Translations under genes and position numbers: made by a program
The notes under the pieces: model-generated
What the model saw: the letters and a program-made list of their open reading frames with translations, nothing else
The model's database searches: none
Told to the model about the DNA's origin: nothing
Assembly (NCBI GenBank): GCA_036897485.1
Contig: JAYMTF010001106.1
Location: 1 to 26,295 of the forward strand
Source: Pelargonium nanum
Taxonomy: Eukaryota; Streptophyta; Magnoliopsida; Geraniales; Geraniaceae
Reading direction: 5' to 3'
Length of the DNA: 26,295 nt
Shown here: positions 10,100-19,400 of the stretch, in pieces
How positions within the stretch are numbered: position 1 is the first letter of the stretch
Layout: every line of letters starts with the position of its first letter

Positions 10100-12600
10100 A
10101 AATGTAAATTAGATGTGTTGTTTTTATTTATTTTTTGAAAGTGATGTGTAGATTTTTTATAAGCCACGGCCAGCTGATTTTTTAACATGGGTAATGCCTG
10201 ATTTGGGCCAATTTTTTACTTTAAAACTTGGGTACAAATTTTTTTGTAGGAGAGCTCTAGTAGTAGCAAGAGTCCTCACTTGAATGCTTTAACTTAATTT
10301 CTAAAGATTTGCAAGTATCACATCGCTAAGTAATAGGGCCAGGCACTGAACAGGGCGGTCCGAAAAAATGGACCGGATCGGACTGGGACCGAATTCTTAT
10401 TTTCCGTTTCCAGACTGCCCTACTAAGTAGAATTTGACGGGCCTAGATTTCACATAAGACGTGAGAATTAGAATCTCTACCATTATAAAATAGTGGTGTG
10501 TATGAATGAGAATTTTAAAGAGAATTCGAGCTCAAAGTGTGGATGACACAAACCAATCTCAAATGTAGAAAAAAATATATTCATACCTCATAGTTCGAGG
10601 GGGCTTATATACTCACAAACTCTAGATTTGGGGTCGATGTGTCACGTTGTGATTGATTGTAGAGAACTGCATGCGGAATTTAATAATGTCACAAGTATGT
10701 CATGATAATATCATGAGCACAAATGATGATTTCATATACCATATAACTATGTCAAGGTCATGTAAAAATGATGTCACCATTTTACGACCCTTGAGGTGGT
10801 AGGGACTTGAAGGCCATAGGAAGACCAAGTCCAGTAGATTTCTCATTGACATACCATGCCCAGAGCCTTTAGATGTACTTACCCTTGGGCGTGCCTCACT
10901 TAGAAAGGTTCTACGGGTCCAGACATGTCGCCGTTTGAGTAATCAAGTGGTGCGATGTCTTAAAACTTTACTTGAATTGTAATGGGCGTGACCTTGGAGA
11001 CGCACATATGAGATTGTATGCGCGCGCAAGTGGGCCTGTGAGACTTGGAGGTCCCTGAGGATAACTCATGATGAGCTCATATTGGAGAGGTATCGAAAGG
11101 TTACATGTAACATTGAACTCCTTTGATCGAGAAGGTCTGAGAGGTGGTTCCAAAGGGGTTCATCAGGTCACTAAGAGTCTATGTTCACCTAATTTAGCTA
11201 TTTGATATAATTTTCTCATATAATACGAATAGCTTGTTACAAAAAAATTCTTTTCAAATTCATTTTTTACCATTTTTATATTAGTTATTCAAAAATCAAA
11301 ATTCTTACTGCTTGCTAAGTTAAAGTATTTTTTGTTCTTTTTCGAGGAAACTAAGTTATAGTATTTTGGTGTTGTAAACTATAAGATTAAAATTTGGGTA
11401 AAACTTTATTCCCATTTTTTATTGTTCATTTATCTTCTTTCAATACTACCTAGCTCATTACATAACAATTTGAGTACAAATCAACTCATTTGGGAGTTTC
11501 AAATAGAACAAGGTAATATATCACATCGGTCTCGCCACATTTGTGATTTTTCTTCGATATCAATTGCCACCGTGAGATACAAATGATGTGTAGAAGAGGG
11601 AATATAAGTTTTGGAGGGAGAAAATGTAGGGTTTGAAAAGAAGAGGGAGAAAATAATGGATATGGTTTGAAAAAATTAAATAGAATAATAGAAGATAGGG
11701 TTTGAATTTTTCATATCTATATTTAGAAGTATTTTTCACATATTAGTATTTAGCAAATTTACTCAACATCATTGCTAAGAGTTTGAGTGGTTCCAAATAA
11801 GGCTCTTAATTGGGTTTGACTCGGACTGAACCCATAACTGAATGATATAAAATATGCTTTGTGTGTATAAATCACATGATTAATTTTTTTTTAGAACTTA
11901 TTCACGGTTAAGGTTTCACACCTCTTCTCATAAATGTGCTTAGTGAGAATCGAATCTGAAAGTTGTTTCCACAAACGCAACATTTATTGCCAACTAAATC
12001 ACAATATATTGGTTCATGTATTTTTTCAGCTAAAATATCATTCAGGAGATGATCATTCTGCTTATTTTTCATTCCCCCACTTATCCCCATCAAGTATTAT
12101 ATTTCTTGCATATTTCAGTATTCACATTTCTTTTTTCACCAATTGTTACTTTTTTTTAGAGACACCAATTATTACTTAGTTTTGTTCTCTAAACTATAAC
12201 TATTCAGCATTTAAGTGAAATTATAGGTTTATTTTGGCGATAATATTATATTTATTTGAATGAATAAGTTAGACTAGTCATTTAGCATACAAATTCTTTT
12301 GACTTTTGAGATATACAACATTCTACACCTTTTTTTTATAGAAAAAATTCACTTTTGGTAATGTAAACCTTCAAAGTATTGCTTTAGATATCAGTATCAC
12401 AAATCCAAGATCAATCTCCTAAAGATCAATAAATACATTTTTTTTTTATCAGCCAATAAATACAGATTACAAGGCAATATTTTCTTATAAATGAAAGAAA
12501 TCACACTTAAACAAAAGATGACAACATAAATAAATAAAGGGGGAAAAAACATGCACATTACAATATTACACAGCATTTCCTTGTGCATGAATTGTTCATC
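10100..12600. other. Gene-free spacer between the acidic-protein gene and PSBTN
   Basis: No exon is supported. A TGGGCC box near 10205 may belong to the promoter of the minus-strand gene at 9989. From 10320 to 11170 the base composition is richer in G+C, with GGTCC/GGACC-rich sequence at 10350-10395 and no convincing frame, suggesting decayed mobile DNA. From 11200 to 11880 the sequence is plain AT-rich. A SINE-like element lies at about 11880-12003. The PSBTN 3' UTR and polyadenylation region fills about 12400-12600. Confidence 0.55.
11880..12003 (-). mobile_element. tRNA-derived SINE-like element
   Basis: Read on the minus strand it begins GTGATTTAGTTGGC (12002-11989), matching a tRNA A box, and carries AGATTCGATTCTC (11957-11945), matching a B box at tRNA-like spacing of about 45 bases. 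After a short body it ends in an A-run (11892-11885 on the minus strand). Internal pol III boxes plus an A-rich tail are the plan of a tRNA-derived SINE. It is too diverged in the stem regions to be a functional tRNA. No clean target duplication was found. Confidence 0.55.
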
Positions 12601-12602
12601 TC

Positions 12603-12908
12603 TCAGTAGCGGCAGATCCTAGCAGTAGGCATTGTGACACACACTTGTGCATACTTTTTCTTGGCCTCCACGCTCCCCCTCTTGGGCTCCTCCTCCTCCG
12701 CCCGCCCCTTCCCCGCCGCCGACCAGGGAGCGGCGCCCGCCGCAGCAAACATCAACTCCCTCCTCCCATTGTTTCCCTCTTCCTTAGTTTCACACCTCAC
12801 CTCAGCTGATCTTGCACAGCTCGCCACCGCAACGCTCCTCCGGCGTGACGCCATTGGGGCCAGGCTCGCGCAGCCGACCAATGAGGCTGTCATGGTGATT
12901 GAGGCCAT
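12603..12908 (-). CDS. PSBTN: Photosystem II 5 kDa protein, chloroplastic (PsbTn)
   Basis: PsbTn is a small nuclear-encoded lumenal subunit of photosystem II. The single exon encodes 101 aa. The start [12 protein letters not shown] is a typical chloroplast transit peptide, Arg/Ser/Ala-rich to about residue 45. A twin-Arg-like stretch [12 protein letters not shown] follows as the expected thylakoid-lumen signal. The mature C-terminus, [18 protein letters not shown] then [13 protein letters not shown], is nearly identical to the family, including both cysteines. The odd part is residues about 55-70 ([17 protein letters not shown]): relatives keep an Ala-rich hydrophobic core ending in a signal-peptidase site like AMA, whereas here W, K, G and R interrupt it. 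The open frame and conserved tail argue for a working gene, though a weakened lumen signal is possible. The gene is GC-rich against an AT-rich background and intronless, as is usual for this family. Confidence 0.93.
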   Translation of the reverse strand: MASITMTASLVGCASLAPMASRRRSVAVASCARSAEVRCETKEEGNNGRRELMFAAAGAAPWSAAGKGRAEEEEPKRGSVEAKKKYAQVCVTMPTARICRY

Positions 12909-12969
12909 GTCTGTATAGTTAAATTCAGCTAATATGGTATGTGGTTGGTTTTGTTAGGGTTGGGAGAGA

Positions 12970-13067
12970 GTGATAAATTTTAAGTAGTGTGAGAAATGTG
13001 CATTGCAAGAATAGGTGGTGTAAGAGACATGCACTATCTTATCATTAGGACATGTTTTTGGGCCAAT
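12970..13067 (-). promoter_or_regulatory. PSBTN promoter with I-box and TATA-like motif
   Basis: Upstream of the start at 12908, reading the minus strand, an AT-rich TTAAAATTTA lies at 12983-12974, about 66 bases away and suitable as a TATA region. An I-box GATAAG lies at 13043-13038. A TGGGCC/CCAAT stretch lies at 13059-13067 on the opposite strand. I-boxes are typical of light-regulated photosynthesis genes. The positions are seen; regulation by light is inferred. Confidence 0.45.
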
Positions 13068-13412
13068 GAATTAGAGCCACCTACTATGGTTTATCCACAT
13101 TAGAATAAGTGGTTTTGAAACCTTTTACAAATAAAAGGTCACAATCCCCCCCAAAAAAAACAGCAATTTATTTGTGTTTTGGATCAAAAATAGATGGCAA
13201 AATAATCAACAGCAATAGCATCCCAGAACTGACACTTTTTCTTCTTTTTTACTGTGTATTACCCACTAATGTGTACAAAATATTATGTTACATGGACTGA
13301 TCTGATCATAATTCAAAAAAAGAACCACCAATATGCATATATACTGAAGAGAAAATGCCTGTCTGTGTATAAATAATAAAGATAAAACATATGCTGACAG
13401 GAGGTGAGCTAG

Positions 13413-16400
13413 CTAGGCATATAGTAACTCCTCTTGTCTTGCTTCATATGGAGGAGGCAACATGCTGTGTACATCGGCAAAAGGATCGTCATGAACGGGT
13501 GGATCCTCCCCAATGGGTGCATCCAAGACGGAATCAGGAAGGGATAGAAGGGTTTCCTCAAAGAACAATTTGAGTGTCTGCAAGGTAAATAAACAACTGG
13601 GTAATCATACAAGCTAAATTTACACGATAAAAGGACTGTAAACGTACTATCAGAGATATCCATAAATAATGAGACCTATCACCATATGCATCGTACTCTA
13701 CATATTGCATGGTTGTCTAAACATACCCCATATATAAACATTAACACTAACACAAGAAATAAATAGCCATGATTGTGATGACTTCACGGCAGAATTTTAT
13801 AAATCTATTAAGTTTCAATGCATGATTGGAAGGAGAACTAATAACATAGTTGAAGCAAAAATATATGTATGATCTATTCTCTTGAATAAGGCTAATCAAT
13901 CATGAAAAGATTTTTCTACGTTTAATTTCAGGTTCATGCATTGGGGAAACCTAATCAAAACTATCAGAACTTATTCTTCTGAGAACAGTGCTTTTCTCAC
14001 AACCTTTGCCCACAGCTTACCACAATATTATTTTGCCCCATTCAATTTTTTTTCTCTTTTTTTATTTGCCCCATTCATTAACCAAAACGAAAAGTACCAA
14101 TACAGAAGGGACTGCCCAAAAATGGTGTGGCTGAAGTCACAATCAGCGAGAATACCAAGTTCCTTCCTTAGTAAGAATATGTTGGTTCATAGAAATTAAC
14201 ATACCGTGCATTTTCGGAAAGCAGCATCAGCTTCGCGTTTCCAGATATTACCCCCAGGCTCCGCATAAAAAAGACCGAGCAAAGGCTGCAGCATGTTAGG
14301 CTAAATGTCATGCAACGACAGCATTATAGTGGGGAAAAATCATTACAGACATCAATGGAATCTTGTTCAATAAAATAAACAAATGACAAGATAATTTACA
14401 GGAGAGCGAAACTGGACATATGTATGCTTTGGATACATTATACGTAATGATTCATAAACTGTAGCAAATGCATGTCCTCCTCATGAGTCAAGTCGTGACA
14501 TGTGGCATATCATGCCAAGCAGGACTTGTCGTGTAGAATATTTGTGGAGCATGCTGAGCATGTGAGATCACCACTGAGCAAGCAATAGGCTGCTCAAGAT
14601 CCACATGCCATTAGGCACAAATTGGCATTCCTGGGAAGTACTAGTGTGCTTAGGTATGTCCATTGGTCTGGGCAAGATAATCACACTGTACAATAGACTA
14701 AATACGCCCTAGTGTGACACTCATGCCAAGTTCAGATGGGTGCAAGGTCCGGGCACAAGCATGTGCTAGGAAAGTTGGTTCCTAGGTTCCTTACCCTCCA
14801 TATAAAGTCACATCACCTAGTAAGGGATCATATTGTGAGTAGGTGTGACACCTGCTAAATTAAGTGTGTGATTGACCACACCAACCAGTTACTTATTGGG
14901 AAGTTACCGTCTAATTGACAGACCTTTCCTTGAAATGTTACACCGTGGGTTTATGGGTACGAGGGACCGGTACGTTTAGGAATGGTGGCCAGCATTGGGA
15001 CCAGGCCCTTTCCCCTTGAAAGGCAAGAACACCAGGTCAGCCCTTATCTCTCCACTATAAATACACTCACTATTTCAATAATGATGGGACGACAAGTTAG
15101 TGCTCTTGAGTTATTAAGTTGATTACATTCTCCTCGTCATAATTGACTTAGACATGTCCACATTGGGCCTCTCACATTTCTCAAGGCTCATCCCAACCAT
15201 TAGATCAATGAAAGTTTGACCCCTGGTCGATGCGGCACATAAATACACAACAATGGTAAACTGCAAGCACATTTGTAATGTTCCAAACATACAATGTTCT
15301 TTTACCATTAGCATTCACTCCCTCAGACAGAAAGAAGCATGTAATGTTTCTTAGTCGTATTAAAGATGAGGTCATACAGTTTGACTAGTACCACCCTCTC
15401 TAATCTGTCCTCGCACTTTCTGTCAAAATGCTTTCAACACCTAAATCCATAGTGAGAAAGTTGTAAAAGCTCCAAAGATCTTTTTGCCAGAAGTTCATAA
15501 ATCACTAGTTAGGTTGGTAAACAGATGTTCTCCTTTAAAGAGCAATGGATTTGTGCATGTGCATGTTAGATAAAATTCAAATATATAGTTCTCCCTGCAT
15601 CCTATGCTAAGCGTCTTAGTTAATAAAGCTCAACATTAAACAAGTGCATGTATTACATACAGACAACTAAACTTTCTTAAGAAACTTCCTTTCTTCATCA
15701 TCACATATATTGTAGTGTTGGAAGTTGACATGATTGACTAAAAAGATTAAATTTGGAAACTTTGTAATTATCATACTTCTACTTTTCATTGCGTGCACTT
15801 ATTTGGGGACATTATAGAACCATGAAAACTTACTGTAGGATGAATTACAAATTCAGGGACTCTTTAACTAGTTAAGCTTAAAAGATTAGAATGTTTTGAC
15901 CATACCTTTACCAAATCTCGGACATTAGGTCTACCAGATCCATGCTTTCCTAGAATGGAATCCCCATAAACCTGATACTGCTCAAGGATCTGGAAGAAAA
16001 TAGTTGTGAAAATAAAATGAGGGGATATTTTCCAGAAAGTTGACAAAAATGAAGCTGATCATCAGAGTTTCAAGTCTACAAAACCTGGCGACGTGTAATA
16101 CCACTCCTAGGTGCACCATAAACTACCGTATCAACATGTCCCAAAGCATGCCAGGGGCTGTTAGCAATCAGTTTTCAGTTAACAAATGCAAAGGAGGTCA
16201 GATGAAGAAAAAACCGCAAAGGAGCAAAAAAAATGTTGAAAGAATGTTAATTATAATTGTCAAGTCTGAACATATTCTGATACAAAATAAAATAAAAGAC
16301 TCGAATGCGACTGTTGAGTGTTGAGATATTAAGGATCCCATAACTTATGGGATTCCTTAAACTAGAAATTCTAAATTTACCTCCTTATATCAAGCCCTAA

Positions 16401-19400
16401 GTTTGAGTTCATTTCCTTTCATGTATTAGAGCATCTGCAACGGGCCTTTTACAGGAGACGCTAAGCACCTTAGTATCAGTGCTAACTGTTGGAGCAGCAG
16501 GCGCTAAGCCTGAGTCTCTTGGCTTGGGTGCTTGCCAAAGCAGCGACTTCAAGGGCCATTTAGCCCATTTTTTTCTTTTTTCACTACAATATCAACATAA
16601 ATATAATACCAATTATCCATACCCAATTATTATATTTAAATAACTCATTAAAGTTTGGTGTAAGTAACTATTTAAATATGGGGAGGTGCTAAGCATGGAA
16701 GGCTAAAATGCTAACATGGGCGCTGGTGACATGGCAGTATCTCTCTCCTACTAAGTTAGCACCCACAAAAAGAGCTAAGCATTATTATGTTTGTCAAGTC
16801 TTATATACCTTATATAGATGGTTCTCTCCTATGATCAAATACAAGAAATATCACATTCTACTTTTTGCTTTTCTACAGTGAGTATAAGTTTGTTCTTTTT
16901 TCTTGTCTCTCTCTCTCTTTTTTCTTTTTTTGAGAAATTGGAGATTGTACAAATATCTGTAACATAAGAGATACTGCCAATTCAAGCACACAGGGTTAGT
17001 AGGTACAGAAATAAGCAAGCACAGCAAGTTCTTGCAAATATTTAACAAGAGATCTGTTTTCGACTTGGTTTTCCAAAAGAATAGCTGTGAATGCACTAAG
17101 GCATCGTTTGGCAACGGGAAAGTAAATTTTCCTGGAATGTTAACTATCCTGAGAAATTTGATAAGGGCATTTGACACATCGGAAAGTGAAGGGAAAAATG
17201 CAGAATCCTGAATTGTGGAAAGTGAATATTACGTTTGGCTAAAATTGCAAAAAAGAGGTAAAGAGTCTGAAAATATTGAATAATTACTTAATTGTCCCTT
17301 CATTTTATCATATTTATTTTGTTTTATTTGTATAAGTAATTATGTTGACTCGTATGCAAATTTAAATAATAAAACATAGACCAAATATCTTACATTGTTA
17401 TATTATAAATATTTAATTATTTAAATGTACTCTTAATTATATTTGATTTCATTTCATGTTTACAATATTAAAATTTTAATTTATAATTTATTGAAAAATG
17501 GGAGACAAAAATGATTTTTTTTTTTAACTCAAATAACAAGAGTTAAATTTTTGAAAAATTAAAGACATTATGGATGTTTAATATAAAAAATGAAGGGTAT
17601 TACGGTAATGTGACTTTCCTACAACTTGGGAAAATACATGGGATTTTAGATTCCCATGTATGTGGGAAAATTATCCAACTCGGGAATGTTACTTTTCCGC
17701 CCACTTTCCTTGAATGGTTTACCAAACATTGGATTTTAGTTTGACTATCAACTTGCCCTTATCACCTCAACTTTCCCTTATCAGAAAAAAAGTTCCCAAA
17801 CGATACCCAAACGATTACAAAAAAGATACACAACTCCATTTTTCTCCTTCAGAAATACTGCAATTGCTAAGAGTTCTACAAATATATATATATATATATA
17901 TGAGGATCATGAATCTCAACCAATTTATTTTGGCCGAGACTCAGCCTATAACTAAAATGGTAAATAATTTCAGTAACTTAACTTTTACAACCTTATACTA
18001 ATTTGACAAACTTTGTCAAAATACCAAAACCAGACACTGATACACATAAACTAAAAACAGTTAGATGGAAACTAATAACAAGCATATCTTTTCTTTTTCA
18101 TATCGTTTTCTTCCTTCCCGACCAAATTAGGCTTTTCTTCTTTCCCAATACTTTTTTCGTTTATTTTCTGTACAAATCTTTATCTCAGTAGAGAATCCTC
18201 AATGTCACTGTAATAATAATTTCTGATAAATTTTAAATTAAAGACCCCAAACGCCATCATGAAATCGAACCTTGCATCCAGCAGATCCGACAGCCTGATC
18301 GGCTCGCAAGCGCGGACCCGCTTCAGGACCCAGTAACTGTTGTCGTCCCCGTTGGCTCTCGAATCAAAATGCACGCGGAACATGGTGGTTTTCAGAATGG
18401 GCATCATAATCGGAGTGTGATTGGTTGCGTACGCGAAGTCGCCCGCAACTTTCGACACTAAATTACACAAAATGCCAAGGCCGTCGAAGACGGCCGAAAT
18501 GAAAGAGGCGGCACCGCCGAGGGTCTCGCCCACAATCCCGCCGTCTCGTTTCAAATCAGTGGCAGTAATTTCCAGCAATCAGGCCTCGGCGAGACAAGCT
18601 CTGCGGGTCTTTCTGGCCCGTCACCATGAGTGGTTTGATTGGAAAATAAAATAAAAACGAGATCATAAGTTGGGCCTGGTTTCCATTTGTACTGTTTTTA
18701 GTTTATGTGTATCAGTGTCTAGTTTTGGTATTTTGACAAAGTTTGTCAAATTAGTATAAGGCTGTAAAAGTTAAGTTACTGAAAGTATTTACCATTTTAG
18801 TTATAGATTGAGTCTCAGCCAATATAAATTGGTTGAGACTCTCAGTCAAGAGACAAACAAAACGGATCCGGGTAGGGCGCTCCGTGCCCAAGAATTCATT
18901 GGAACGGGTATGGGTGTAAATCGCTGATGTGACATCACCTAACTGACCATAATTTATTGGTTGAGACTCTCAACTAATAAATCATGGTTGAGATTCCTGA
19001 TACTATATATATATATAGGAATTGAGAATTCTAAGCCAAAGATTAATTGGCTTAGGCTAAGCCATTGATGAGGTTATGACACCTCATTAAAATTCATGGA
19101 TCCGAGCGGGTCGCTCCGCTCCCACCAATTCACTTGGGTGGGTATGGATGATATTGAATGAGTTGTCATCACCTCATTGGTTTGGCTTAGGCTAAGCCAA
19201 AAAATCTTAGGCTTAGATTCCTTATTCTCATATATATATTCCCTCTTAAACATTAAATGGTTCCCTCATGGTTGTAATTGAAAATTTTATTTCCTACGCA
19301 ACACAAGCATTAGAGATACTGAAAGCAATTTAAATACCAGTTAGTTCATAACTAGGAACCATGATTGTGTTAAGAGATGAAAAGGTTATTGACTTCATGT

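Larger units (their letters stand above)
17881..19018. mobile_element. Foldback DNA element carrying a captured gene fragment
   Basis: The arm at about 17913-18075 and its inverted copy at about 18685-18842 match closely over some 150 bp, sharing for example ACTAAAATGGTAAAT, TTTGACAAACTTTGTCAAA and GACACTGATACACATAAAC. The outermost word GAATCTCAACC occurs at 17911 and again, inverted, at about 18986-18996. Each outer edge abuts a TA microsatellite (17882-17901 and 19003-19017). Between the arms lies a degraded N-terminal inositol-kinase coding fragment. Long inverted arms plus captured exon sequence make this a Pack-type (Pack-MULE-like) element. The superfamily is uncertain because no transposase or clear 8-9 bp duplication is seen. 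Confidence 0.75.

Noticed and set aside
10968-11153. 61-codon minus-strand frame in the GC-richer spacer
   Set aside because: Length is expected by chance at this composition and no motif is recognisable.
11940-12010. A tRNA gene on the minus strand
   Set aside because: A and B boxes are present, but the acceptor and anticodon stems do not pair convincingly and an A-run tail follows, fitting a SINE better.
12634-12918. 94-codon open frame on the plus strand
   Set aside because: It is the antisense shadow of the GC-rich PSBTN coding sequence, whose minus-strand translation is a clear family match.
15123-15314. 63-codon minus-strand frame in a DUS intron
   Set aside because: It overlaps the LTR-like fossil, has no recognised domain and is not flanked by splice signals that fit the DUS reading frame.
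16851-17177. 108-codon minus-strand frame
   Set aside because: It runs through a pyrimidine-rich low-complexity tract and into the 708-bp transposon; composition is Lys/Arg repeats and no domain is visible.
18180-18578. 132-codon minus-strand frame as an intact gene
   Set aside because: It begins at a non-ATG codon, lies inside a foldback transposon within an intron, and matches only the N-terminal part of inositol 3-kinase with a frame change; treated as a captured pseudogene fragment.
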